DNA of 64,000 bases from Bacteroidota bacterium (GCA_003385605.1 QQUU01000007.1:44986-108985), one strand, 5' to 3'. Counted from the first letter of the stretch, positions 16,769 to 26,424 are shown. Program-made: numbers and translations. Notes: generated by a model not told the origin, from the letters alone.

Positions 16769-18157
16769 ATGCATTACGAATCGCCTGTTAGAAATCCGCT
16801 CATTCTTGGAGATAAGTCTTATTCAGACATCACCAATGATATAGCGAAACCGGTAGAGTCAAAAGCACCACGTGCGTGGTGGATTGCCTTCTCTATCGCA
16901 TTTGTCATGTTCCTATGGGGTGTAGGATGTATCCTATATACTATTGGTACCGGTATCGGTGTTTGGGGACTTAATAAAACTGTTGATTGGGCCTGGGATA
17001 TTACCAACTTCGTTTGGTGGGTAGGTATTGGTCACGCGGGAACATTGATTTCTGCGGTACTTCTTCTCTTCCGTCAGAAGTGGAGAATGGCTATTAACCG
17101 CTCGGCAGAGGCAATGACTATCTTCTCAGTTATTCAAGCGGGTCTATTCCCGTTGATCCACATGGGTCGTATTTGGATGGCTTATTGGGTAATGCCTATT
17201 CCGAACCAATTCGGTTCACTTTGGGTGAACTTTAACTCACCACTTCTTTGGGATGTATTTGCGATCTCGACCTATCTAACCGTAAGTACTGTGTTCTGGT
17301 ACGTTGGTTTGATTCCAGATTTCGCAATGATTCGCGACCGTGCAATCAACCCAGTACAAAAGCACATTTACAAGATCCTTTCTTTCGGATGGGGCGGTCA
17401 GGCAAAGCACTGGCAGCGTTTCGAAGAAGTATCGTTGGTACTTGCTGGTCTAGCAACGCCACTAGTACTTTCTGTACACACGATTGTATCGTTTGACTTC
17501 GCAACTTCTGTGATACCAGGATGGCACACCACCATCTTCCCACCGTACTTCGTTGCCGGTGCAATCTTCTCAGGATTCGCGATGGTACAGACCCTTCTTT
17601 TGATTGTACGTAAGATCTTCAAAATGGAAGATTACATCAACATCGAGCACATTGAGATGATGAACATTGTAATTATGGTTACAGGTTCTATCGTAGGTGT
17701 TGCGTACATCACTGAGCTTTTCATCGCTTGGTACTCGGGTGTTGAATACGAGCAATATGCGTTCTTAAATAGAGCAACCGGTCCTTACTGGTGGGCATAC
17801 TGGTCGATGATGACTTGTAACGTGTTCTCTCCACAGTTTATGTGGTCGAAGAAACTTCGTACAAACTTGATTTTCACTTTCGTGATTTCAATCGTTGTAA
17901 ACATCGGTATGTGGTTCGAGCGTTTCGTAATTATCGTAACCTCTATCCACAGAGATTACTTGCCATCTTCATGGTCTATGTTCTCTCCAACCTTTGTTGA
18001 CATCGGTATTTATATCGGTACTATCGGGTTCTTCTTTGTATTGTTCCTGCTTTACGCTAGAACGTTCCCAGTAATTGCACAAGCTGAATTGAAAACCATC
18101 TTGAAGTCTTCAGGTGAAAACTTCAAAAAACACCACGACGAGCATGGGGCACACTAA
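16769..18157 (+). CDS. actC: Alternative complex III quinol-binding membrane subunit ActC (NrfD-like)
   Basis: A 462-residue polytopic membrane protein with about ten transmembrane helices. The NrfD/PsrC-family marks include GIGHAGTLISAVLLL (about residues 89-103) and the helix with AGLFPLIHMGR, which bears residues lining the quinol site in homologues. It is the likely menaquinol oxidation site. The C-terminus is a charged tail whose last codons overlap the actD start by 14 bases. The gene order actB-actC-actD is the canonical act arrangement. Confidence 0.94.
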   Translation: MHYESPVRNPLILGDKSYSDITNDIAKPVESKAPRAWWIAFSIAFVMFLWGVGCILYTIGTGIGVWGLNKTVDWAWDITNFVWWVGIGHAGTLISAVLLLFRQKWRMAINRSAEAMTIFSVIQAGLFPLIHMGRIWMAYWVMPIPNQFGSLWVNFNSPLLWDVFAISTYLTVSTVFWYVGLIPDFAMIRDRAINPVQKHIYKILSFGWGGQAKHWQRFEEVSLVLAGLATPLVLSVHTIVSFDFATSVIPGWHTTIFPPYFVAGAIFSGFAMVQTLLLIVRKIFKMEDYINIEHIEMMNIVIMVTGSIVGVAYITELFIAWYSGVEYEQYAFLNRATGPYWWAYWSMMTCNVFSPQFMWSKKLRTNLIFTFVISIVVNIGMWFERFVIIVTSIHRDYLPSSWSMFSPTFVDIGIYIGTIGFFFVLFLLYARTFPVIAQAELKTILKSSGENFKKHHDEHGAH

Positions 18158-18677
18158 ACACAATCCTATCGTACGCGCGCTATTCAATGACGACGATGTC
18201 GTATTGGGCGCTGTAAAAGATCTCCGTTCTAACGGTTACCACGTGAGTGAGGTTTATTCTCCGTTCCCAATCCACGGATTGGACGAAGCAATGGGTCTTA
18301 AAAGAACTCGCTTGAGTACAGCTGCATTCTTCTACGGTTTGACCGGTTTGTTTTTCGCTTCATGGTTGACGTACTACACGATGACCTTGGATTGGCCACA
18401 AAACATCGGTGGTAAGCCAAATGCATATTGGTTCTTAAATATGCCGTCATTCATCCCAGTAATGTTTGAGTTGACTGTATTCTTCGCTGCACACTTGATG
18501 TGCTGGTCTTACTTCGCAGTAAACAAGCTATATCCAGGTGCTAAAGCACAGAACCCTGATCCTCGCACCACAGACGATCATTTCCTAATGGAAGTTGAAC
18601 TTGAGGGTGAAGAGGCAGATTTAACTAAGAAGCTCCAAGAATTGGGTGCTCTAGAAATTTCAAAAGTCGAAGCATAA
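18144..18677 (+). CDS. actD: Alternative complex III subunit ActD (DUF3341)
   Basis: A 177-residue membrane subunit. An N-terminal soluble domain contains the DUF3341 signature VYSPFPIHGLDEAMGL. Two transmembrane helices follow (about residues 68-87 and 107-130), then an acidic C-terminal segment with FLMEVELEGEE. I place the start at the ATG at 18144, inside the end of actC, because it gives the usual short lead into the domain; an earlier in-frame ATG at 18114 would lengthen the overlap to 44 bases. It is translationally coupled to actC and is a structural subunit without cofactors. Confidence 0.92.
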   Translation: MGHTKHNPIVRALFNDDDVVLGAVKDLRSNGYHVSEVYSPFPIHGLDEAMGLKRTRLSTAAFFYGLTGLFFASWLTYYTMTLDWPQNIGGKPNAYWFLNMPSFIPVMFELTVFFAAHLMCWSYFAVNKLYPGAKAQNPDPRTTDDHFLMEVELEGEEADLTKKLQELGALEISKVEA

Positions 18678-18678
18678 G

Positions 18679-19239
18679 ATGAAAAGAATTACTACCATCA
18701 TAGTGCTTACAGCTTCAGCCGCACTCGCTAGCTGTAACTTCGATAAATCAACACCGGGTTACACGTACATGGACGACATGTACCAGAGCCCATCTCTCGA
18801 AACGTATGAGCCTTCTGCTCAATTTGCAAATGGTCTAAGCGCGCAGCTACCTGTTGAAGGTACTGTGCCGCGCGGGTACCACCCTTACGAATTTGCAAAT
18901 AGCAATGAAGGATATGAAGCTGCGCGCACCACGTTGGCGCTTCCAGCAGAATTTGATTCTGAAGAAGCGCTTGCTGAAGGAAAAGAATTGTACAACATCT
19001 TCTGTGACCACTGCCACGGTGAGAAAGGAGACGGTAACGGTCCTTTGGTAATGCAAGAGAAAATCTTGGGTGTTCCTTCTTATGCATCTTCAAGACTACC
19101 AGATATTACTCCTGGTTCTATGTACCATGTGATCATGCACGGTAAAGGAATCATGGGTTCACATGCTTCACAACTTACTTACGACGAGCGTTGGAAAATC
19201 GTTCGTTACGTTGTGAAACTTAGAGCTGATCAAGAATAA
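18679..19239 (+). CDS. actE: Alternative complex III monoheme cytochrome c lipoprotein ActE
   Basis: A 186-residue lipoprotein cytochrome. The lipobox ends LASC (Cys19). The single heme motif CDHCH is at residues 109-113, and a methionine in GKGIMGSHASQL is the likely sixth ligand. In homologous complexes this subunit passes electrons onward to the oxidase. It lies one base after actD. Typical features of the cytochrome c fold, such as the GKELYNIFC helix and the C-terminal RYVVKLR helix, are present. Confidence 0.93.
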   Translation: MKRITTIIVLTASAALASCNFDKSTPGYTYMDDMYQSPSLETYEPSAQFANGLSAQLPVEGTVPRGYHPYEFANSNEGYEAARTTLALPAEFDSEEALAEGKELYNIFCDHCHGEKGDGNGPLVMQEKILGVPSYASSRLPDITPGSMYHVIMHGKGIMGSHASQLTYDERWKIVRYVVKLRADQE

Positions 19240-19254
19240 AACCGCAGAGTAGAA

Positions 19255-20688
19255 ATGTTTGAGTTTAAAACAAAGACAAAACAATTGGCAATCGCACTTA
19301 CGGTAGTAGGTGCTATCCTTTGGGTCGTTGGATTTGCCCTAAATGGTTCGTCATCTCACGATGCGGGACACGGTCACGATGCGCATGCTACTGAAGTACA
19401 TGCCGATGCTGGTCATGATACACACGCTGAAGAAGCGCATGCTGACCACGGTCACGATGCACATGCTGAGGAAGCACACGACGATCACGGTCACGAAGCA
19501 CACGCTGAAGAAGCGCATGCTGATCACGGTCACGATGCACATGCTGAAGAAGCACATGGCGATCACGATGCACATGCGGAGCATGCAGCACATCAAATTG
19601 CAAACCGTCCATGGTCTGCTTTGTATGTAGCAGCTTTCTTCTTTTTGGGTCTAGGTTTGGGACAGTTGTTCTTCCTAGGTATTCAATATGTTGCACAAGC
19701 AGGTTGGTCAGCGGGCCTATTGAGATTGATGGAAGCACAATCCTTTGCTATTGTAGTACCATTAATTGTAATCGCTCTCATCACTTTCCTTGGATTTGGT
19801 CATGTACACCACATGTTCCACTGGATGGTTGAGGGAATCAATGTTCCAGGCCACGAGAACTACGATGCGATCATTGCTGGTAAGCGTGGATTCTTGAACC
19901 CATTGTTCTTTACTATTCGTATCCTGATCTACATCGGTGGTTGGATTTGGGCTGCTAAGGTTCTCCGTAAGAACTCTTTGCTTTCAGATACAGGTGACGG
20001 CGTTGCAATGTGGAAAAAGAACCGCGGTGTTGCGGCTGCATTCACAGTATTCTATGCAGTAACATCTTCGACAAGTGCATGGGATTTAGTGATGTCGATT
20101 GACACGCACTGGTTCTCTACGCTATTCGGGTGGTACACCTTTGCAGGTATGTTCGTGAGCTCTTTCGCTGCATTGATTTTATTGACCCTTTACTTGAAAG
20201 GTCAAGGTCATTTGGAGTGGGTAAACGAAAACCACTTGCACGATTTGGGTAAGTTCATGTTCGCATTCTCTGTATTCTGGACCTACTTATGGTTCTCTCA
20301 GTTCGTACTTATTTGGTACGCAAACATTCCAGAGGAGGTAACCTATTACATGCAACGTTTCGAGCAGTACAAAGTACCGTTCTTCACCATGTTGGTATTG
20401 AACTTCATCCTTCCTGTTTTGGCTGTATTAAGCCGTCCAGCGAAGCGTGTTCCAGGTACTGTAGTTATGGCTGCTGTATTTGTTCTAGTGGGTCACTACA
20501 TGGACCACTACGTTATGATTATGCCGGGTACGGTAGGTGATCACTATGGCTTTGGTTTGGTAGAATTGGGTCCAATTCTATTCTTCGCCGGATTGTACAT
20601 CTACGTAGTTCTATCATCAGTAGCTAAAGCGCCATTGTTGCACAAGAACCACCCAATGCTAACGGAGTCTAAAAACTTCCATCAATAA
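19255..20688 (+). CDS. actF: Alternative complex III membrane subunit ActF with histidine-rich insert
   Basis: A 477-residue polytopic subunit, the second NrfD-like membrane protein of the complex. After the first helix (about residues 10-30) comes an exposed segment (35-113) with 24 histidines in 79 residues, built from a 13-residue repeat of the form HADHGHDAHAEEA. The remaining sequence has the expected roughly nine helices, including GFGHVHHMFHWMVEG and the C-terminal pair. It is last of the act genes and followed 19 bases later by coxB. The core call is firm. The histidine-rich segment is not needed for the ActF fold and could bind metal ions; that role is inference. Confidence 0.92.
   Translation: MFEFKTKTKQLAIALTVVGAILWVVGFALNGSSSHDAGHGHDAHATEVHADAGHDTHAEEAHADHGHDAHAEEAHDDHGHEAHAEEAHADHGHDAHAEEAHGDHDAHAEHAAHQIANRPWSALYVAAFFFLGLGLGQLFFLGIQYVAQAGWSAGLLRLMEAQSFAIVVPLIVIALITFLGFGHVHHMFHWMVEGINVPGHENYDAIIAGKRGFLNPLFFTIRILIYIGGWIWAAKVLRKNSLLSDTGDGVAMWKKNRGVAAAFTVFYAVTSSTSAWDLVMSIDTHWFSTLFGWYTFAGMFVSSFAALILLTLYLKGQGHLEWVNENHLHDLGKFMFAFSVFWTYLWFSQFVLIWYANIPEEVTYYMQRFEQYKVPFFTMLVLNFILPVLAVLSRPAKRVPGTVVMAAVFVLVGHYMDHYVMIMPGTVGDHYGFGLVELGPILFFAGLYIYVVLSSVAKAPLLHKNHPMLTESKNFHQ
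19399..19554 (+). repeat. Four tandem 39-bp units inside actF
   Basis: Four consecutive in-frame 39-base copies encode 13-residue units (residues 49-61, 62-74, 75-87, 88-100). They read HADAGHDTHAEEA, HADHGHDAHAEEA, HDDHGHEAHAEEA and HADHGHDAHAEEA. Degenerate partial units flank them on both sides. Silent differences between copies show the array is not freshly duplicated. Confidence 0.9.
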
Positions 20689-20707
20689 TTAGAAAAGACA
20701 CTAAATA

Positions 20708-21733
20708 ATGAGTGCAGTTTCAATCATAGTATTAGTTGTTTTAGTCATCCTCACCTTGGTACAGGTGATGAGAATCTCTGAGATTTCTTCTGAAATTCAG
20801 AAAGGAAAAGACAACGATGTAAGTCCAAAAGACAATGACACCCAAGGGCGTCTAATGTTATTAGTAGGTTTCGGCTTTATCATCAGCGTTGTAGTGATGT
20901 ACATCGCTTGGGGAAGACACAGCCTTCCAGAGCCATCTTCAGCACACGGTGCAGAGATTGACAGCCTATGGAACCTAAGTATGTTGATCATCAACATCGT
21001 TTTCTTTATTGTACAGCCTATCCTTTTCTACTTCGCGTACAAGTACAGAGGTAAGAAAGGAACTAAAGCTACCTACTACGAGCACAACAACCGTCTTGAG
21101 CTATTCTGGACCATGGTTCCTGCTCTTGCATTGGCAGTATTGATCATCTGGGGTCTCAATGTATGGAGTACCTTGATGATGCCTGAGAATGAAGAAGAGC
21201 CTATCCTTGTTGAAGTATATGCTCAGCAGTTCAACTGGACTGTTCGTTACAGTGGTGGCGACAACGAGTTGGGTTATGCTACAGTACATGAAATTGCAGG
21301 TGCGAACATTGTGGGTGTTGATACTCAAGATCCAGCTTCTGCAGATGATATTATCGCCAAAGAATTACACCTACCAGTGGGCAAGCCGATCCAGTTTGCT
21401 TTCCGCTCGCAGGATGTGATTCACTCTGCTTACTTCCCGCACTTCCGTGCACAAATGAACTGTGTTCCTGGATCGGTAACAAACTTCCAGTTTACACCAA
21501 CCATTACAACAGCCGAAATTCGTCAGAACAAAGACGTAAAAGCGCACGTTGAGGAAGTAAACGAGATTAGAAAAGCCAAAGGTGAAGACGTTTGGGATTT
21601 CAATTATGTACTCCTTTGTAACAAGATTTGTGGTGCTGCACACTACAACATGCAAATGGACATCGTGGTTGAAACTCAAGATGAATTCGACGCTTGGTTA
21701 AAAGAACAAAAAACCGTCGCTGAGACACTGTAA
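20708..21733 (+). CDS. coxB: Cytochrome c oxidase subunit II
   Basis: A 341-residue subunit carrying the dinuclear CuA centre that accepts electrons from cytochrome c. CuA ligands are visible: the histidine in SQDVIHSAY, then the C-x3-C-x3-H-x2-M arrangement in CNKICGAAHYNM. The docking Trp region QQFNWTVRY is present. There are four hydrophobic helices rather than the usual two, the extra pair at the N-terminus (about residues 4-20 and 48-66), as often seen in Bacteroidota. It sits between actF and coxA, linking complex III to the oxidase. Confidence 0.95.
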   Translation: MSAVSIIVLVVLVILTLVQVMRISEISSEIQKGKDNDVSPKDNDTQGRLMLLVGFGFIISVVVMYIAWGRHSLPEPSSAHGAEIDSLWNLSMLIINIVFFIVQPILFYFAYKYRGKKGTKATYYEHNNRLELFWTMVPALALAVLIIWGLNVWSTLMMPENEEEPILVEVYAQQFNWTVRYSGGDNELGYATVHEIAGANIVGVDTQDPASADDIIAKELHLPVGKPIQFAFRSQDVIHSAYFPHFRAQMNCVPGSVTNFQFTPTITTAEIRQNKDVKAHVEEVNEIRKAKGEDVWDFNYVLLCNKICGAAHYNMQMDIVVETQDEFDAWLKEQKTVAETL

Positions 21734-21756
21734 ATAGAAGTAATAAACATTTAGCT

Positions 21757-23559
21757 ATGTCAACTACAACGACAACAGAAAAAAACAATCACTTCCAAGA
21801 TCACTTGATGGAACATCACCACGAGGAGAACTTCTTCACGAAGTACCTCTTTACGATGGACCACAAGATGATTGGTAAGCAGTTTTTGATTACCGGTATG
21901 TTCATGGGTATCATCGGTGTGATGATGTCAATGCTTTTCCGTTTGGAGATTGCATACCCCGAGCAAAGTTTCCCAATCCTTGAGTTCTTCTTGGGTAAAT
22001 GGGCACCTGACGGTGTGATGGATCCGAACATCTATTTGGCTCTTGTAACCATTCACGGTACCATTATGGTATTCTTCGTTTTGACTGCGGGTCTATCAGG
22101 TACTTTCTCGAACCTACTTATTCCATTGCAGATTGGTGCACGTGATATGGCCTCTGGCTTTATGAATGCACTTTCATACTGGTTCTTCTTTACCAGTTCT
22201 GTAGTAATGGTAGTTTCATTGTTCGTTGAATCAGGACCTGCGGCAGCCGGTTGGACAGTATACCCACCTCTTTCTGCACTTCCACAAGCAATGCCGGGTT
22301 CAGGCGCGGGTATGACGCTTTGGTTGATCTCGATGACATTGTTTATTGTATCGTCACTATTGGGTTCATTGAACTACATCGTAACCGTATTAAACATGCG
22401 TACAAAAGGGATGAGCATGACGCGTCTACCATTGACGATCTGGGCATTCTTTGTAACAGCAGTTCTAGGGGTGCTTTCATTCCCTGTACTCCTTAGTGCA
22501 GCATTGCTTTTGATGTTTGACCGTATGTTGGGTACTTCATTCTACCTCAGTGATATTTTCATGGGTGGTGAGGTATTGAGCTACAGCGGTGGTTCTCCTG
22601 TATTGTACCAGCACTTGTTCTGGTTCTTGGGACACCCTGAGGTATACATTATTCTTTTACCTGCTTTGGGTATTTCATCAGAGGTTATTGCAACAAACTC
22701 TCGTAAGCCAATCTTTGGTTACCGCGCGATGGTAGGTTCAATCTTGGCAATTGCTTTCTTGAGCTTTATCGTATGGGGTCACCACATGTTCGTAACAGGT
22801 ATGAACCCGTTCCTAGGTTCTGTATTTACCTTCACAACCCTATTGATTGCGATTCCATCAGCAGTTAAAGCCTTTAACTACATCACTACACTATGGAAAG
22901 GGAACATCCAGTTCACGCCAGCAATGCTTTTCTCAATTGCATTGGTTAGTACGTTCGTTACTGGTGGTTTGACAGGTGTTATTCTTGGTGACAGTGCTTT
23001 GGATATCAACGTTCACGATACTTACTTCGTGGTTGCTCACTTCCACATTGTAATGGGTCTAAGTGCGATCTACGGTATGTTCGCAGGGGTATACCACTGG
23101 TTCCCGAAGATGTACGGCCGTATGATGAATAAATCAATGGGTTATGCGCACTTCTGGTTGACCTTTATTACTGCTTACGGTGTATTCTTCCCAATGCACT
23201 TTTTAGGTATGGCAGGTTTGCCACGTCGTTACTACAGCAACACAGCATTCCCAATGTTCGATAATTTGGCGGACATCAATGTATTGATTACCTACTTTGC
23301 CATCATCGGTGGTGCTGCGCAGCTGATTTTCATCTTTAACTTCTTCTACAGCATTTGGAGAGGCCCTAAGGCGAAGCAGAATCCTTGGAGAGGTAACTCT
23401 CTAGAGTGGACAACTCCTGTAGAGCACATCCACGGTAACTGGCCAGGTGATGTACCTGTAGTGTACCGTTGGGCATACGACTACTCTAAGCCTGGTGCTG
23501 AGGAAGATTTCGTTCCTCAAAACGTGCCATTGGCAGAAGGAGAGGAGAGCGGTCACTAG
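21757..23559 (+). CDS. coxA: Cytochrome c oxidase subunit I (aa3-type)
   Basis: A 600-residue heme-copper oxidase catalytic subunit with about twelve helices. Motifs include WFLGHPEVY (CuB histidine, proton-path Glu, cross-linked Tyr), VWGHHMFVTG (CuB histidine pair) and VAHFHIVMG (heme a and a3 ligands). The D-path Asp/Asn (ARDMASGFMNALSYW) and the K-path Lys (AIPSAVKAF) are both kept, so this is an A-type proton pump. It is the last gene of the act-cox operon; a strong terminator starts 27 bases downstream. Subunits III and IV are not here but at 43.9-45.7 kb. Confidence 0.96.
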   Translation: MSTTTTTEKNNHFQDHLMEHHHEENFFTKYLFTMDHKMIGKQFLITGMFMGIIGVMMSMLFRLEIAYPEQSFPILEFFLGKWAPDGVMDPNIYLALVTIHGTIMVFFVLTAGLSGTFSNLLIPLQIGARDMASGFMNALSYWFFFTSSVVMVVSLFVESGPAAAGWTVYPPLSALPQAMPGSGAGMTLWLISMTLFIVSSLLGSLNYIVTVLNMRTKGMSMTRLPLTIWAFFVTAVLGVLSFPVLLSAALLLMFDRMLGTSFYLSDIFMGGEVLSYSGGSPVLYQHLFWFLGHPEVYIILLPALGISSEVIATNSRKPIFGYRAMVGSILAIAFLSFIVWGHHMFVTGMNPFLGSVFTFTTLLIAIPSAVKAFNYITTLWKGNIQFTPAMLFSIALVSTFVTGGLTGVILGDSALDINVHDTYFVVAHFHIVMGLSAIYGMFAGVYHWFPKMYGRMMNKSMGYAHFWLTFITAYGVFFPMHFLGMAGLPRRYYSNTAFPMFDNLADINVLITYFAIIGGAAQLIFIFNFFYSIWRGPKAKQNPWRGNSLEWTTPVEHIHGNWPGDVPVVYRWAYDYSKPGAEEDFVPQNVPLAEGEESGH

Positions 23560-23585
23560 AACCCGTCTCACTTTAAAATATTAGG

Positions 23586-23615
23586 TCCCCTTACCTCGCG
23601 GTAAGGGGATTTTTT
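23586..23615 (+). terminator. Intrinsic terminator of the act-cox operon
   Basis: TCCCCTTACC (23586-23595) pairs perfectly with GGTAAGGGGA (23600-23609) around a TCGC tetraloop, followed by six T. It ends the plus-strand respiratory operon and separates it from ruvB. Confidence 0.94.
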
Positions 23616-23633
23616 GTGGTAATTTGTAACACT

Positions 23634-24662
23634 ATGAACGAGCACTTAGATCCTACAGGAGGAAACTTCACGAATACGGAACGCGAGATCGAAAAGAAGT
23701 TGAGGCCATTGAGCTTTGACGACTTTACGGGTCAAGCGGCGGTATTGGAGAACCTTAAGATCTTTGTTGAGGCTGCTAAGATGCGCGACGAAGCGATGGA
23801 TCATGTTTTGTTGCACGGTCCACCAGGATTGGGTAAGACTACCCTAAGTCATATTCTAGCTAACGAGCTCGGTGTTGGAATTAAAGTCACTTCAGGCCCT
23901 GTATTGGATAAGCCTTCTGATCTTGCGGGTCTACTCACGAACCTTGAGCCGAATGATGTGCTGTTTATAGATGAGATTCATCGACTATCCCCAGTGATAG
24001 AGGAGTACCTGTACAGTGCGATGGAGGACTTCAAGATTGATATCATGATTGACTCCGGTCCTAGCGCGAGAAGTGTACAGATCAGTTTGAATCCATTTAC
24101 CCTAATCGGAGCAACTACGCGTTCAGGACTTTTAACCGCTCCGCTGCGTGCACGTTTTGGTATTAATTCAAGGTTGGAATATTACGATGTCGAACTTTTG
24201 AGTACCATCGTTGAGCGAAGCGCTGAAATTCTGGAAGTTCCTGCCGAATATGAAGCTTGTATTCGTGTGGCTTCCCGGTCTCGCGGAACACCTCGTATAG
24301 CAAATGCGCTTCTAAGAAGGGTTCGGGATTTTGCCATGGTCAAAGGCAACGGAACCATTGATGTGGAAATAGCCGAATTTGGTTTGAATGCCTTGAACGT
24401 GGACAGTAAAGGACTGGATGAGATGGATAATAAAATCCTCACTGTATTGGTCGATAATTTTGCTGGAGGACCTGTCGGTCTCAATACATTGAGCACGGCC
24501 ATAGGGGAGCAGGCAGAGACGATTGAAGAGGTATACGAACCGTACCTGATCAAGGAAGGCTTTTTGCTTAGAACGCCGCGCGGTAGAATGGTTACGGAAA
24601 AAGCCTACAGTCATTTGGGGTTAAATCGTCCACAAAAGGGCAATACAGGATCCCTATTCTGA
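23634..24662 (+). CDS. ruvB: Holliday junction branch-migration ATPase RuvB
   Basis: A 342-residue AAA+ motor that drives branch migration with RuvA. Walker A is GPPGLGKTT, Walker B is LFIDEIHRL, sensor 1 lies in [10 protein letters not shown], the arginine finger follows in the [12 protein letters not shown] region, and the C-terminal winged helix ends [17 protein letters not shown] use the ATG at 23634; a GTG six codons upstream is in frame but adjoins the terminator. The gene is coupled to queG by TGATG. RuvA is encoded separately at 31455. Confidence 0.96.
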   Translation: MNEHLDPTGGNFTNTEREIEKKLRPLSFDDFTGQAAVLENLKIFVEAAKMRDEAMDHVLLHGPPGLGKTTLSHILANELGVGIKVTSGPVLDKPSDLAGLLTNLEPNDVLFIDEIHRLSPVIEEYLYSAMEDFKIDIMIDSGPSARSVQISLNPFTLIGATTRSGLLTAPLRARFGINSRLEYYDVELLSTIVERSAEILEVPAEYEACIRVASRSRGTPRIANALLRRVRDFAMVKGNGTIDVEIAEFGLNALNVDSKGLDEMDNKILTVLVDNFAGGPVGLNTLSTAIGEQAETIEEVYEPYLIKEGFLLRTPRGRMVTEKAYSHLGLNRPQKGNTGSLF

Positions 24663-25585
24663 TGACGCGGACTGAGGCATCTCAGATTGTAAAACGCCTT
24701 GCCAAGGAGCAAGGCTTTGACGCGTGTGGTATTTCTGCTGCAGGATTTCTAGAAGAAGAAGCGACAGGATTGGAGAATTGGCTCAAGGCCGGATACCACG
24801 GTACGATGAGTTGGATGGAGAATCATTTCGATGCTCGTTTGGATCCACGAAAGCTTGTTCCAGGTGCAAAATCTGTCATCAGTGTAACGCTGAACTATTT
24901 CCCAGAAGAAACACAAGAGGAGGGTACACCCAAGATTTCTAAATATGCGTATGGGCGCGATTATCACAAGGTGGTTCGTGCTAAGCTCAAGCGTATGTTA
25001 CAAGGCATACAGGCTGAGATAGGTGAGGTAGAGGGCAGAGGATTTGTGGATAGTGCCCCAGTGATGGACCGGGCATGGGCCCGGAAAAGCGGCTTGGGCT
25101 GGATAGGGAAACACAGTCTATTACTCAGTAAGGGTGCAGGGAGCTTTTTCTTTATTGGTGCATTGATTGTGGATCTAGAATTGGAACCAGATGGCCCTAC
25201 AACAGATCATTGTGGTACATGTACTGCATGTATCGATGCTTGTCCAACCGAGGCTATTATCGCACCGACGGTTATTGATAGCAACAAGTGCATTAGCTAC
25301 TTGACTATAGAATACAAGGAGGCCCTACCAACAGAATATCAAGGGAAAATGGAGGATTGGGTATACGGTTGTGATATCTGCCAGGATGTTTGTCCTTGGA
25401 ATCGATTCTCTACGCCCCATCAAGAAAAGGATTTTGACCTACGAACCCCAATTAAAGAGAACGATTGGGAAGCGTGGGAGGAAATCACTCATGAGCTCTG
25501 GGACGAGATCATGAAAGGCTCGGCCATCCGAAGAACAGGCTTCGAAGGATTCAAGAGAAATCTAAGTTTCGCGAAGAAGTCTTAG
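24662..25585 (+). CDS. queG: Epoxyqueuosine reductase QueG
   Basis: A 307-residue cobalamin- and iron-sulfur-dependent enzyme that performs the last step of queuosine synthesis on tRNA. The two cysteine sets for the [4Fe-4S] clusters are CGTCTACIDACP and CDICQDVCPW, and the catalytic-site segment YGRDYH and RAWARKSGLGWIGKH are conserved. Its start overlaps the ruvB stop (TGATG). Its stop overlaps the stop of the convergent Omp28 gene within four bases. It fits with the precursor transporter at 29-706. Confidence 0.95.
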   Translation: MTRTEASQIVKRLAKEQGFDACGISAAGFLEEEATGLENWLKAGYHGTMSWMENHFDARLDPRKLVPGAKSVISVTLNYFPEETQEEGTPKISKYAYGRDYHKVVRAKLKRMLQGIQAEIGEVEGRGFVDSAPVMDRAWARKSGLGWIGKHSLLLSKGAGSFFFIGALIVDLELEPDGPTTDHCGTCTACIDACPTEAIIAPTVIDSNKCISYLTIEYKEALPTEYQGKMEDWVYGCDICQDVCPWNRFSTPHQEKDFDLRTPIKENDWEAWEEITHELWDEIMKGSAIRRTGFEGFKRNLSFAKKS

Positions 25586-26424
25586 TTGATTGGAGCTTCC
25601 ACCACCTGCAGTATGCGGTAATTCTCTGGGTTGAATACGTAAACCACAACGGCACTATTGGCTTGTACCCAATCTGTATTCCAGGCAAGGGTAAAAGACG
25701 AGGTCAACTCATCTCCCGGTACCATAGGACTTACTCCAATTTCTTCGCCCCACGTTGGGGTCACGAAGTCGCGAAGAACATTGTTGTGGACATATTCAGC
25801 ATCACGAGTGTCATCAGGCATGAGCTGTGGGCTTACAATACCGCTCTCTTTCACCATTACTACGACGTCGAGGTCGTGTAAAATGCCTACTTGAGGTAGT
25901 GCACTAACATCAACACTTAATGTGCCGCTGCTTACTGCTGCTTCTACTTGAAGTTCGACGCGTAAGGTGCTGTCCATGGCCTCAGCACTTAGGGTAGGCC
26001 AGTTGGAGTAACTCGACCAGTGTGAGTTGCCTGAAGAAGTCCAATTCTCACGGTTCACCATACCCACAGGTAGGAAGTTCGTACCAAAGAAATTTTGAAT
26101 ATCCTTTCCCTCTTGTGTGGTGAAATCTGTCGGGTAATCTGCATTGGTACCTGTAAAGTTACCGGGACCTGCGTGGATGGCAAGACCAATAATTCTGTCC
26201 GCCCCAAAGGCGTCCACCAAAGCTTCTATTTCTTTCGAAGCTTTCGGACAATTCTTGCAACGGTGCCCGGTGAAATCTTCAATGAGCACATTTCTGAGCT
26301 GGGCGGTGGATGTGGTGTCCTGTGGACCACCGTTTTTAAACGGCTGGTCGATCACATCACACTGTGTGGTCATGAGGCTTAAAAGAAGCGAAGCAAAAAG
26401 GAATTGGACCGTCTTTCTCATCAT
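25582..26424 (-). CDS. Omp28-related extracytoplasmic protein with CxxC motif
   Basis: A 280-residue exported protein of the Omp28 type. The N-terminus is a hydrophobic signal ending near TTQC; a cysteine there suggests a lipoprotein, but the Gln before it is atypical for a lipobox. A thioredoxin-like segment opens with VLIEDFTGHRCKNCPKA, a CKNC motif in the usual position, followed by an immunoglobulin-like C-terminal half. The ATG at 26424 overlaps the stop of the DUF6029 gene; the next codon (26421) is an equally possible start. It is the third gene of the tlpA operon. Its role is unknown; thiol chemistry is suggested by the CxxC. Confidence 0.78.
   Translation of the reverse strand: MMRKTVQFLFASLLLSLMTTQCDVIDQPFKNGGPQDTTSTAQLRNVLIEDFTGHRCKNCPKASKEIEALVDAFGADRIIGLAIHAGPGNFTGTNADYPTDFTTQEGKDIQNFFGTNFLPVGMVNRENWTSSGNSHWSSYSNWPTLSAEAMDSTLRVELQVEAAVSSGTLSVDVSALPQVGILHDLDVVVMVKESGIVSPQLMPDDTRDAEYVHNNVLRDFVTPTWGEEIGVSPMVPGDELTSSFTLAWNTDWVQANSAVVVYVFNPENYRILQVVEAPIN

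Noticed and set aside
19399..19554. Regular repeats that might be a CRISPR array
   Set aside because: The 39-bp units are directly adjacent without spacers and are in frame inside actF.
19351..19738. Long antisense and alternate-frame open stretches opposite the actF histidine repeat
   Set aside because: They arise from the repetitive GC-rich codons of the repeat; their products are low-complexity Met/Thr/Cys-rich strings.
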